From: Anaerolineales bacterium
GTDB taxonomy: Bacteria > Chloroflexota > Anaerolineae > Anaerolineales > E44-bin32
Assembly: GCA_029210945.1 (NCBI GenBank)
Contig: JARGGH010000019.1
Span: 1 to 63,006 of the forward strand
Length of the DNA stretch: 63,006 nucleotides
Direction: 5' to 3'
The position numbers and the translations under genes were made by a program. Of the stretch, positions 26,475 through 35,280 are shown piece by piece; the stretch's first letter is position 1; each line of letters opens with the position of its first letter. Under the pieces are notes generated by a model. It was not told the origin of the DNA and did no database searches. It saw nothing but the letters and a program-made list of their open reading frames with translations.

Positions 26475-27341
26475 ATGAGACGTAAGGATTTTTCAGAATT
26501 TATCGACGATCAGGGTGAGATCAGCCTGGAAAACCGGATTCGAGCAACTTTCGAACACGGTTTTGGCTGGTACGGGGATATGCAAGCCCTGCAGCGAGCT
26601 GTCAACCGGCTCGAAAAAAACCTCGACCGCTCATTCTATGCTCTGACCAACCTGCCGATCCCTGGCACATCGACGATCCTGCCGATGGTCCTTCTCAGCC
26701 CGCAGGGTGTCCGGCTGATTATCCCGACTGCTGTAAAGGGCGTCTTCCGGGCGAAAGGTGAAGAATGGCTGAAAATCGGCGGGGGCAGCTCGCGTAAATT
26801 CACCGCCGCAAAACCCAACCTGCAGCAGCGCGCCATGAACATGGCCGACGACCTGCTCAACTATTTGCGGGAACAGGGCTTCGGTCTCCCGGAGGTCGAG
26901 CCGGTGTTAATTTTCACAGACCCACGGACGCACGTCGATTCGCTTCAATCGAAAGTCCACGTCGTCCATGCGGACGCGATCGACCATTTCGCCGCTAACC
27001 TGCAGGAATACCAACCAATCATGGACAACGATGATATCCGTGAGATCGCTCAAGTCCTGACAGAACCACCCCGGCCCGAGATTGAAGAAGAAGAACCACG
27101 CCCGGTTGAACAAAAGCCAAGACCTGATGCACCTGTCGATCTTCCCGAAATTGGCGGTGAGGAACGGGGTTTACTTTACGCTGAGGAGGCACCGGCACTC
27201 ACACCGCGCCAGGAGCGGTCTCTGCGTGAGCGGCGCATTCCGCTCTCCCGCCGCCAACTCATCTTGCTCGGCGCGATGGCGATTGTCGAACTTTTCATTA
27301 TCGGCATATTCGCGATCCTGATCCTCGCCAACACGATCTAG
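26475..27341 (+). CDS. NERD-like domain protein with C-terminal membrane helix
   Basis: 288 residues. Residues ~30-190 show the order of elements expected of nuclease-related (NERD) domains: LLSPQGVRLIIPTAVKGVF, a helix NLQQRAMNMADDLLNYLR, and VEPVLIFTDPRTHVDS with VHVVHADAIDHFAANL. The Glu of the usual ExK catalytic motif is not evident, so nuclease activity is doubtful. An acidic Pro/Glu linker follows (about 205-250) and one C-terminal membrane helix (about 262-286) anchors the protein. The ATG at 26475 follows AGAAAG; the frame runs upstream to 26400. The family call is inference. Confidence 0.55.
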   Translation: MRRKDFSEFIDDQGEISLENRIRATFEHGFGWYGDMQALQRAVNRLEKNLDRSFYALTNLPIPGTSTILPMVLLSPQGVRLIIPTAVKGVFRAKGEEWLKIGGGSSRKFTAAKPNLQQRAMNMADDLLNYLREQGFGLPEVEPVLIFTDPRTHVDSLQSKVHVVHADAIDHFAANLQEYQPIMDNDDIREIAQVLTEPPRPEIEEEEPRPVEQKPRPDAPVDLPEIGGEERGLLYAEEAPALTPRQERSLRERRIPLSRRQLILLGAMAIVELFIIGIFAILILANTI

Positions 27342-27371
27342 GGAAAGCTGCCCATCCACCTGGAGCGCCGC

Positions 27372-28109
27372 GTGCCGCCACTGCTTTCGATCATCATCCC
27401 TGCCTACAACGAAGAGCTCCGGCTGCCTGGAAGCCTCGAAAACATCATCTCATTTCTAGGATCACAGCCGTACGAATACGAAGTCTTGATCGTAGAAAAC
27501 GGCAGCCAGGATCGTACATACGAAATCGCCCAGGATTTCGAAAGGCGTTACCCATTCGTACGCGCCCTCTCTGAACCAAAGGCGGGCAAGGGGCTCGCCG
27601 TAAGGCGGGGCATGCTGGCCGCAGAAGGTGAGTACCGCTTCATCGCCGACGCCGATCTTTCGATGCCCATCGAAGAGGTCGCGCTCTTCCTGCCGCCAAA
27701 CGCACCCGAGTTCGACATCGCAATCGCCTCGCGTGAAGCGCCAGGAGCAGTGCGCATCGGCGAACCCATTCATCGCCATTGGATCGGGCGTATGTTTAAT
27801 CTGCTCGTTCGATTGTTGGTATTACCCGGCATTCAGGACACACAGTGTGGATTCAAGTGTTTCCGGTCGGGCGCCGCCGGAGAATTGTTCAAAGAACAGA
27901 CGCTGGATGGCTGGACGTTTGATGTTGAAATTCTCTACATCGCCAGAAAACGCGGCTACCGCATCATCGAAATCCCGATTCATTGGCACTTTAACCCCGG
28001 CAGCCGGGTCCACATCCTGCGCGATTCGATCTCTATGTTTCTGGATTTAATCCGCATCCGGCTTAACGACCTGCGCGGCTTGTATAAGAGCAGCAACGGC
28101 AATGGATGA
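27372..28109 (+). CDS. Glycosyltransferase family 2, polyprenyl-phosphate type
   Basis: 245-residue GT-A fold enzyme that transfers a sugar from a nucleotide sugar to a lipid-phosphate carrier. It opens with LLSIIIPAYNEELRLPGSL, has the metal-binding FIADADLSMP (DxD variant), and the QDTQCGFKCFR motif typical of dolichyl-phosphate glucosyl/mannosyl transferases. No membrane helices, unlike larger DPM proteins. The start is a GTG with GGAGCG upstream, 30 bases after the NERD-like gene. It overlaps rnhB by eight bases. Confidence 0.85.
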   Translation: MPPLLSIIIPAYNEELRLPGSLENIISFLGSQPYEYEVLIVENGSQDRTYEIAQDFERRYPFVRALSEPKAGKGLAVRRGMLAAEGEYRFIADADLSMPIEEVALFLPPNAPEFDIAIASREAPGAVRIGEPIHRHWIGRMFNLLVRLLVLPGIQDTQCGFKCFRSGAAGELFKEQTLDGWTFDVEILYIARKRGYRIIEIPIHWHFNPGSRVHILRDSISMFLDLIRIRLNDLRGLYKSSNGNG

Positions 28110-28734
28110 GCGCCCTGACCTTCGACTCGAGATTGAATTGCACCGGAGCGGCTACAAACTGATCGCTGGCCTCGATGAGGCCGGTCGCGGCGCCTGGGCC
28201 GGTCCGGTCGCGGCCGGCGCGATCATCTTACCCGTAGACCGATTCGACCTGGCAAACCGCCTCGATGGCGTACGTGATTCCAAAACGCTTTCTGTACAAA
28301 AGAGACAATTCTGGGACAATGCATTAAAAAAGATCGCCCTGAGTTGGGGTGTCGGCATGGTCAGCGCGCACAGAGTGGACACGATCGGATTGATCGCAGC
28401 CACACGCCTGGCGATGCAGCGCGCAATCGAACGTCTCGATCTGCACCCGGAATACTTGCTCATCGATCACCTGCTCCTGCCCGAGAACTCGCTGCCACAA
28501 ACTGCACTCCCGCGCGGCGATGCTTCCGTGCTATCGATCTCGTCCGCCTCCATTCTGGCTAAAGTCGCCCGCGACCTCAGAATGATCGAATACGAAGACC
28601 GTTACCCCGGATACGGGTTCTCACGCCATAAGGGCTACGGCACACCCCAACATCGACAAGAACTGAAAAGGCTAGGACTTTCGCCAATCCACAGGAAATC
28701 TTTTCAACCTGTGGCAGAGATGGAACTTTTATAG
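28102..28734 (+). CDS. rnhB: Ribonuclease HII
   Basis: Removes RNA from RNA-DNA hybrids, including single ribonucleotides. 210 residues with the catalytic motif LIAGLDEAGRGAWAGPV at the N-terminus, the second acidic residue in RDSKTLS and the third in YLLIDHLLLP. The ending with GFSRHKGYGTPQH is diagnostic. It overlaps the glycosyltransferase gene by eight bases, so translation is probably coupled. Confidence 0.95.
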   Translation: MDERPDLRLEIELHRSGYKLIAGLDEAGRGAWAGPVAAGAIILPVDRFDLANRLDGVRDSKTLSVQKRQFWDNALKKIALSWGVGMVSAHRVDTIGLIAATRLAMQRAIERLDLHPEYLLIDHLLLPENSLPQTALPRGDASVLSISSASILAKVARDLRMIEYEDRYPGYGFSRHKGYGTPQHRQELKRLGLSPIHRKSFQPVAEMELL

Positions 28735-28894
28735 CCCGTCTCCAACCCTGAAACTATTTCTCCCTCGGTCTATTACAATGAGAGTGTCTGCATTAATACG
28801 ATATCTATCCCTCCATCCAGTGATGCTCGTCTCTGTGCGCTGACACTTGCAAGAGGGTACACTACGGAAGTCATCTATCCTGGGAGATTTGATT

Positions 28895-31051
28895 GTGTCG
28901 CTTGAAGCCTTTTTTAAACCCGCTGCAGTCGCCGTTATCGGCGCTTCAACCAATCCAGAGAAGTTAGGCTACGCCGTCCTTGACAATCTGGTTAATGGCG
29001 GATACTACGCGGACGGTCGACAGGTATACCCAATTAACCCGGGCGCCGAGTCTATCCTCGGGTTGAGAGCCTATCCGGCGGTCACCGACGTTGAAGATCC
29101 AATCGATCTCGCCGTGATTGTGATCCCTTACCCTTTCGTCCCTGACGCGCTGCGCACGTGTGGTCAGAAAAATATCCCGGCGGTAATTGTCATCAGCGCC
29201 GGTTTCAGAGAAGCCGGCATGGAAGGGTTGGAGCGCGAACGAGAACTGATCGACATCGCTGAAGAGTATGGCATCCGTTTGATCGGCCCCAACTGCCTCG
29301 GGGTGATCGATACATTCACCCCGATGAACGCTAGTTTTTCTGCGGATATGCCGCCGCGCGGGCCGATGGGATTTATGTCTCAATCGGGTGCGCTGGGGAC
29401 GGCGATCCTGGACTGGGCTCAGGCTGGCCGGTTGGGTCTCAGCAAATTCGTGTCGTTGGGAAACAAAGCCGATGTCGACGAGATCGACTTGCTGGGCGCA
29501 TGGCAAAACGACGACACCTCAAAGGTGCTGCTCTGCTATATCGAGGGGCTTAACGACGGGCAGGAATTCATTCGTGTGGCGCGCAATGTCACCAAGACCA
29601 AACCGATCGTTGCACTCAAGTCAGGCGTCACCCAGGCCGGGTCGCGCGCCGTCAGCTCACACACCGGTTCGTTGGCCGGCTCCGAGCAAGCCTATCAAGC
29701 GGCTTTCCGCCAGGCGGGTGTCATCCGGGCACAATCGCTGCAGGATCTGTTCGACTACGCCATCGCGTTCGGCTACCTGCCTGAGCTGCGCGGTGATCGC
29801 ATCGCCATCGTCACCAACGCCGGTGGCCCAGGCATCCTCGCCACCGACGCGATCGAGCGTTCTGGCCTCCAGTTATCACGCTTTGAATCGACGGTCATCC
29901 AGGCCCTGGAAGAATTCCTGCCTGACGCTGCCAGCGCTGCCAACCCGGTGGATGTGCTCGGTGATGCGCGCGCCGACCGCTATCGCTTTGCGCTCGAAAA
30001 GGTGGCCAAAGACCCGAACGTCGACGGCGTGCTCGTGATCCTTACCCCCCAGGCGATGACCGAGATCGTCGAAACTGCCCAGGTGATTGCGGAGATTGCC
30101 GCTGAAGTTGAGATCCCCGTTCTGGGTTGTTTCATGGGCGAGGCGCGCGTCGAAGCCGGTGCCAAAGTGCTCGAAGCGCATAACGTCCCCAATTTTGGCT
30201 TCCCGGAACGAGCCGCCATGGTCCTCGAGGCGATGATCCGTTTCCGCCGCCACAAAGAAAAACCCCTGCCAACTTATGAAAGCTTCGAGGTCGATAAACA
30301 AACCGTTCAGGAAATCATCGACAGCGTACTTTCTGAGGGCAGGGTGTCGATCGGCGACGCCGAAGCGCGTTCTATCCTGACCGCCTACGGCCTGACGATC
30401 CCGCCCTCTGAACTGGCAGAAAGCGCCGATCAAGCCGTCGATATTGCCAACGAAATGGGTTATCCCGTTGTTCTAAAGATTGCATCACCCGACATCTTGC
30501 ATAAGACGGACGTCGGCGGTGTGAAGGTGAACCTTGAAACTCCCACCGACGTGCGCGATGCCTTCGACCTGATCACCTACCGGGCCCAGCGCTATTTGCC
30601 GGAAGCGCGCATCTGGGGGTGCCTGGTCCAGAAGATGGTCCCGGAGGGTCTCGAAGTTCTGATCGGCATGAACCGGGACCCTCAGTTCGGTCCGCTGATC
30701 ACCTTCGGTCTGGGCGGCATTTATGTTGAGATATTGAAGGATGTCTCATTCCGTGTAGCCCCGTTCTCCGCAGCGGAAGCCCGCCAGATGATCAAAGAGA
30801 TCCGCGCCAGCGCCCTGCTGGAAGGGGTGCGCGGGAAACCACCTGTCGATCAGGACATCTTGGTAGACGCGATACTGCGAATTGCACAGCTGGTACAAGA
30901 TTTTCCGATCATCGCCGAGTTGGATATCAACCCCTTCATCGTCTATGAAGAAGGTCAGGGTGGCATCGCCATCGACATGCGCCTGATTCTCGAATCGGGC
31001 GAGAAATCCAAGCACCATTCTGAAAATGTGGATTCAGGGAGTAGCTCATGA
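28895..31051 (+). CDS. ADP-forming acetyl-CoA synthetase, fused alpha-beta
   Basis: Converts acyl-CoA, ADP and phosphate to free acid, ATP and CoA, giving ATP during acetate formation (reversible). 718 residues: CoA-binding domain (about 5-135, AVIGASTNPEKLG), succinyl-CoA-ligase-like domains with LIGPNCLGVIDT, FMSQSGALGTAI and SSHTGSLAGSEQAYQAAFRQ, then an ATP-grasp domain (about 490-700) with GYPVVLKIASPDILHKTDVG and LITFGLGGIYVEILKD. Alpha and beta parts are fused in one chain. The GTG start at 28895 has GGGAG upstream; the frame to 28847 adds residues outside the family. It overlaps the next gene by four bases. Confidence 0.9.
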   Translation: MSLEAFFKPAAVAVIGASTNPEKLGYAVLDNLVNGGYYADGRQVYPINPGAESILGLRAYPAVTDVEDPIDLAVIVIPYPFVPDALRTCGQKNIPAVIVISAGFREAGMEGLERERELIDIAEEYGIRLIGPNCLGVIDTFTPMNASFSADMPPRGPMGFMSQSGALGTAILDWAQAGRLGLSKFVSLGNKADVDEIDLLGAWQNDDTSKVLLCYIEGLNDGQEFIRVARNVTKTKPIVALKSGVTQAGSRAVSSHTGSLAGSEQAYQAAFRQAGVIRAQSLQDLFDYAIAFGYLPELRGDRIAIVTNAGGPGILATDAIERSGLQLSRFESTVIQALEEFLPDAASAANPVDVLGDARADRYRFALEKVAKDPNVDGVLVILTPQAMTEIVETAQVIAEIAAEVEIPVLGCFMGEARVEAGAKVLEAHNVPNFGFPERAAMVLEAMIRFRRHKEKPLPTYESFEVDKQTVQEIIDSVLSEGRVSIGDAEARSILTAYGLTIPPSELAESADQAVDIANEMGYPVVLKIASPDILHKTDVGGVKVNLETPTDVRDAFDLITYRAQRYLPEARIWGCLVQKMVPEGLEVLIGMNRDPQFGPLITFGLGGIYVEILKDVSFRVAPFSAAEARQMIKEIRASALLEGVRGKPPVDQDILVDAILRIAQLVQDFPIIAELDINPFIVYEEGQGGIAIDMRLILESGEKSKHHSENVDSGSSS

Positions 31052-32121
31052 AATCGCTCTATATAACTTCGGTCGAACCCTTTTCAGGGAAAACCGCGGT
31101 TTGCCTTGCCCTCGGCCTTATCCTGCAGGCCGATGGCTACAAAGTCGGCTACATGAAACCGGTCAGCACACAACCGTGGCGGACGCCGGAGGGCAAGCTT
31201 GCGGATGAGGATGCAGTCTTCGTGCACAACTCGCTCGCGCTGGAGGGCGATCCGATTGAAGCGGCCCCGATCATCGTAACCCCCTCGACGCTCCGCAACC
31301 GTTTAAAGGGTCTCGATGACCAGGATCTGATCAATGTGATCGAGGAGCGGGCCGAATCCGCCAGCAAGGATAAGGACGTTTTGCTGCTTGAAGGCGGCGC
31401 CAGCCTGAGGGAAGGCTATGCAATGGGCCTTTCAAACCTGCACGTCGCACAGGTTCTTGGCGCACCGGCTTTGGTGATCGTACCCTACCGTGGTGAGATG
31501 CGGCTGGTCGACGATGTACTCACGGCGCGCTTCCGTCTGGGCGAACAATTGATGGGTGTTATTTTAAATCTTGTCCCTGAGGAGGGGCGCGAGTTTATCA
31601 GCGATTACGCGCTGCCATTCCTCGAGGCCAAGGGGATCACTGTCCTCGGATCGCTGCCGAGTGTCCCGCGCTTGTCCGCTTTGAGCGTCGGAGAACTCGT
31701 CGACCTGCTGGATGCAGAGGTCCTGACCCAGAATATGGACCCCGATGCGCTAGCCGAATCGCTCACCGTCGGTGCCATGACTGCTGAAGCGGCGCTATCA
31801 CGGTTCCGGCGCTACCAGAACAAGGCCGTGATAACCGGCGGCGACCGGACGGATATTCAACTCGCCGCGCTGGAAACCTCAACCGTGGCGCTGATTCTCA
31901 CCGGCAATCTGCGCCCCAGCCCGTTGATCATAAAGCAATCGGAACAGTTAGGGGTGCCGATCTTGCTGGTCAAAGAGAACACGATGGAAACCGTCAACCT
32001 GATTGAAGAGGCGCATGGCAAAACCAGGCTCGGACAGCCCGAAAAGCTGGCGACCTTCCTCAAGTTGTTGAAAGAGAATATTGAACTCAGCGAGATCTAC
32101 GGAGCCCTGCAATTGAACTAG
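31048..32121 (+). CDS. P-loop/DRTGG protein (Pta N-terminal-like)
   Basis: 357 residues matching the N-terminal regulatory part of long phosphotransacetylases. It has a BioD-like P-loop domain (about 1-210; TSVEPFSGKTAVCLALG with the Walker A-type GKT, LLEGGASLREG) followed by a DRTGG domain (about 215-350; VITGGDRTDIQLAALE). The catalytic phosphotransacetylase domain is absent. It starts in an ATGA overlap with the acetyl-CoA synthetase gene, so the pair is tightly co-expressed. Such proteins are thought to sense or regulate acetyl-CoA/acetate conversion; the role here is inference. Confidence 0.82.
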   Translation: MKSLYITSVEPFSGKTAVCLALGLILQADGYKVGYMKPVSTQPWRTPEGKLADEDAVFVHNSLALEGDPIEAAPIIVTPSTLRNRLKGLDDQDLINVIEERAESASKDKDVLLLEGGASLREGYAMGLSNLHVAQVLGAPALVIVPYRGEMRLVDDVLTARFRLGEQLMGVILNLVPEEGREFISDYALPFLEAKGITVLGSLPSVPRLSALSVGELVDLLDAEVLTQNMDPDALAESLTVGAMTAEAALSRFRRYQNKAVITGGDRTDIQLAALETSTVALILTGNLRPSPLIIKQSEQLGVPILLVKENTMETVNLIEEAHGKTRLGQPEKLATFLKLLKENIELSEIYGALQLN

Positions 32122-32130
32122 CCAAGATGG

Positions 32131-34938
32131 CTATGGACGACCCGCTTCCTGCTGGTTGATCGGCAGCCAGATCGTGAAGGTGCTCCCCTCACCCGGCTCG
32201 CTTTCTAGAGTGATCCGGCCCTGATGCCGTTCGAGGATTTCCTTGCAAATTGAAAGCCCCAAACCGGTCCCCGGCGTGCCGGTTTGCCGCGTGATGCTCC
32301 CACGGAAGAAACGGTCAAAAACTCGCTCACGCTCAGAATCCGGGATCCCCAGCCCGTCATCGACGACCGAGAGCGTGGACCAACTCCGGCCATCCTCCCC
32401 GTGTCGTGCTGTGCGGACCTCGACGTGCCCGCCTTGCGGAGTGTAGTTGAGGGCATTGGTCATCAGATTGGCAACCACCTGAGAGATCATCTTCTCGTCC
32501 GCCTGGACAGCGGGCAGGTCGGGCTCCAGATCCAGCCTCAGCTCAAGATTTCGATCGAAGTATAAGCGTGAACGATCCTGCGCCAGCGCTTCGGCGATCT
32601 TGTTAAGATGAAGCGTCTTTGCGTCCGGCATGCTCGTCCCCGCATCAAGACTCGAGATTGCCAGCAAATCCTCAATGAGCGCGACCAGACGATTGGTCTC
32701 GCGATCGAGCGTCTGTAAATAGCTGTCGAAGCGCCCCTCGGGTCCTCGACGCAGCAGGTCCAGATACAACCGGATATTGCTCAAGGGTGTGCGCAATTCA
32801 TGCGAAACATCCGATACGAACATCGTCTTTAGCTGATCAGCTGCCCGAGCCTTATTGAGCGCGTCGGCCAATTCGGCAGTGCGCTCCGCCACCATCATCT
32901 CGAGTGCATCTGCGTGCTCCCGCAGCCGATCGTAGAGCGCCGCGTTTTCCAACGCAATCGAAATTTGGTCTGCAAGGACATTAAGCAGGTGAACGTCATC
33001 TTCAGTCAGACCATAGACGACCGGCGATTCGACATTGAGCACCCCGACAACCACATCCTTTTTGCGCAGCGGGACAGCGATTTCCGATCGCGTTAGCTCC
33101 CAGCCTTCCACATAATCCGGATCTTCTTTCACGTCCGGCAAGTAAACCGGCTCTCCTGAACGAGCAACCTTTCCAAGTGTCCCCTCGGTCATCAGATAGC
33201 TTATTTCAGTGTCCATCGGACCGCCGTGCGCAGCTCTCATGACCATCCGGGGTCCATCTACCAGGTAAATCTCAACGATCGGATAGCCTAAAACCTCTCC
33301 GACTTGATGGACGACTTCTTCGAGCAAACTCTGCATCTCAAGTCTTTGATTCACAACTTGAACGACTTCCCGGACGACCGACAATTCCGCAACCCGGCGC
33401 TCGAGCGCTTCGTAGCGGCGGGCATTTGAAATCGCCAAACTGACCTGGCGTGCGATCGCTTCGAGCAGCTGCAAGTGATCCTGGTTGAAACCTCCGACTT
33501 CCGTCTGAAAAACACCCATGACCCCCATAAAGATCCCCCCTGAAATCAGCGGGGTGGCGACCGCCGTGCGAACGGCTTCGTCAATACCTTCGAAAATCAC
33601 CCAGCGATCATCCACACGTACATCCGGAACCAGAACCGATTGGCGCTGCAGCGCGACCCAGCCCATCAAGCCGTGCCCCATCGTCAACCTGAAAGGTTCC
33701 GCCATCTCCATCAGTTTGAGGCCATCCCGGCGGGAGGAAGCCCTCAACTGCAGCCTCTCTGAATTTTCTTCAACCAGGAAGATCTCCCCTGAATGAGCTT
33801 GCAGATGTTGGACCGTCGAGGCCAGTGCCCGTTCCAGAATTTCGTCCTGATTGAAGCTGTTGGCCAGCTCCTGGGCGACCTCGTAAACCAATTCTACATT
33901 GCGCCGTTCTTTTACGACCCGCTCAAAAAGGCGCGCGTTCTGGATCATGATCGCAGCTTGATCGGCCAACAATTGCAGGCCGCGCAGCTCCGCTTCGTCG
34001 AACTCATGTGGGTGCATCAATGCGATGTTCATCACCCCGACAACCCGGTCGCCGATCTTCAGAGGCAGTCCTGCAATCGCGCCACCCCATTGCCAATCGG
34101 CGAAGAGAGGATGCTCATCAACGTTAGGAATGACTATCCGCTTACCATCGCACGCAACTGCATAAGTCAGGCCATGCTCACGCGGATTTGAATAAGGACC
34201 AATTGCACGATCATCCGCCCTGCAAGCAGCGCCAAACACCAACTTCCCATCGTCATAGAGGAAGATATGCGCATCATCCGCAGCGGTCAGTTCGAGTGTG
34301 CTTTCTAAAATTGAATCGAGCACTGTCTCCAGATCAAGATTCGAGGTCAGCCCAAGACTCGCCCGTCGCAGCCCCTCCAGTTCACTGTTTCTACGACGCT
34401 CACCTTCGAGCGCCTGCAACTTGGAGACGGCCAATGACACCTGGCCGACAACCTGTTCGTAGAACAGGGCCTCGGTCTCGGAGAGGGGCTTCGTCCCCTC
34501 CTGAAGCAGGACGATGCTGCCCAACCATTCTTCACCGACAGAGAGCGGGATGGCGATCGCCCCTTCGAGTCTGACCCCCTCTCCCTTCTCGGTCGATATG
34601 ACGATCTCCCGGTCCTCAAGAGCGAACATCATAGGCTTGCCGTGCTCTAAGACTGCTTCACTCAGTCCCGGGGCTGCGGAATTGGCCTCCATTTGTGAAA
34701 AGAAACCGGTAAGTTGAATGGATTCAAAAATTAAACGTGGCTCCCTGTTTCTGCCATCCCAAATAGAAGCATAACCGCCATAAGCACCTGCGATGGCGAC
34801 CAGATGCAGCGTGGCTTCCTTTAGCAGGTCGCCTAGATCGGGGGCCTGCAGGGTTGCAAGGGTCAGCGTGTTTAAGTCGTGTAAATCAGGAGACGGTCTG
34901 CGATAGTTATCCGGGGGGTGAGTGTGTTTTGCTTGCAT
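32131..34938 (-). CDS. Multi-GAF sensor histidine kinase
   Basis: 935-residue soluble kinase. Four GAF-like domains are visible at about 30-175, 190-340, 355-505 and 525-670, each with the hallmark of ending in an AISLALENAALYDRL-like helix. HisKA follows with VSHELRTPLSNIRLYLDLL, then HATPase with NLMTNALNYTPQGG, DDGLGIP and GTGLGLSICKEIL. No membrane helix and no receiver. The four GAF sensors suggest integration of several cytosolic signals. It is convergent with the DRTGG gene (nine bases apart). TAAGG precedes the ATG. Confidence 0.85.
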   Translation of the reverse strand: MQAKHTHPPDNYRRPSPDLHDLNTLTLATLQAPDLGDLLKEATLHLVAIAGAYGGYASIWDGRNREPRLIFESIQLTGFFSQMEANSAAPGLSEAVLEHGKPMMFALEDREIVISTEKGEGVRLEGAIAIPLSVGEEWLGSIVLLQEGTKPLSETEALFYEQVVGQVSLAVSKLQALEGERRRNSELEGLRRASLGLTSNLDLETVLDSILESTLELTAADDAHIFLYDDGKLVFGAACRADDRAIGPYSNPREHGLTYAVACDGKRIVIPNVDEHPLFADWQWGGAIAGLPLKIGDRVVGVMNIALMHPHEFDEAELRGLQLLADQAAIMIQNARLFERVVKERRNVELVYEVAQELANSFNQDEILERALASTVQHLQAHSGEIFLVEENSERLQLRASSRRDGLKLMEMAEPFRLTMGHGLMGWVALQRQSVLVPDVRVDDRWVIFEGIDEAVRTAVATPLISGGIFMGVMGVFQTEVGGFNQDHLQLLEAIARQVSLAISNARRYEALERRVAELSVVREVVQVVNQRLEMQSLLEEVVHQVGEVLGYPIVEIYLVDGPRMVMRAAHGGPMDTEISYLMTEGTLGKVARSGEPVYLPDVKEDPDYVEGWELTRSEIAVPLRKKDVVVGVLNVESPVVYGLTEDDVHLLNVLADQISIALENAALYDRLREHADALEMMVAERTAELADALNKARAADQLKTMFVSDVSHELRTPLSNIRLYLDLLRRGPEGRFDSYLQTLDRETNRLVALIEDLLAISSLDAGTSMPDAKTLHLNKIAEALAQDRSRLYFDRNLELRLDLEPDLPAVQADEKMISQVVANLMTNALNYTPQGGHVEVRTARHGEDGRSWSTLSVVDDGLGIPDSERERVFDRFFRGSITRQTGTPGTGLGLSICKEILERHQGRITLESEPGEGSTFTIWLPINQQEAGRP

Positions 34939-35280
34939 AAGCCTTATTCGACCGGGAAAGTCATCCTTAATGGTGCCTCTAGCTCAGGTTTCATCTTGTG
35001 GGGCGGCAATCTCGGTGCTGATCAGATCATACTTGAGAATCGTTCCGGATGGCCTGTCTTCCGGACATTCAGAGTAATGGTGCACAATCCGGGCCGCACC
35101 CAATAGTGTACAACCTCGATGGCCGGTATCGACTGGGAAATTCGTCCGGCTCAGTAGCTGGTGAACGAACAGGCTCCTGGCAAGTGTAAACAAAAGAACG
35201 GCCAAAACACGGCTGCCTTCGATTATACTCTCGAGTAAGAAACCACAAAGCGATTGATGGAAGAAGTGGAGTTTTCGGAG
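34939..35280. other. Divergent intergenic region before acnA
   Basis: About 340 bases between the multi-GAF kinase and aconitase. A TATACT box (35224-35229) is the likely -10 of acnA. Short frames on both strands here (62 and 73 codons) lack ribosome-binding sites and family resemblance. I see no riboswitch or RNA gene. Confidence 0.4.

Noticed and set aside
34984..35205. 73-codon minus-strand frame upstream of the acnA promoter
   Set aside because: No ribosome-binding site, no family resemblance and poor composition; treated as non-coding gap.
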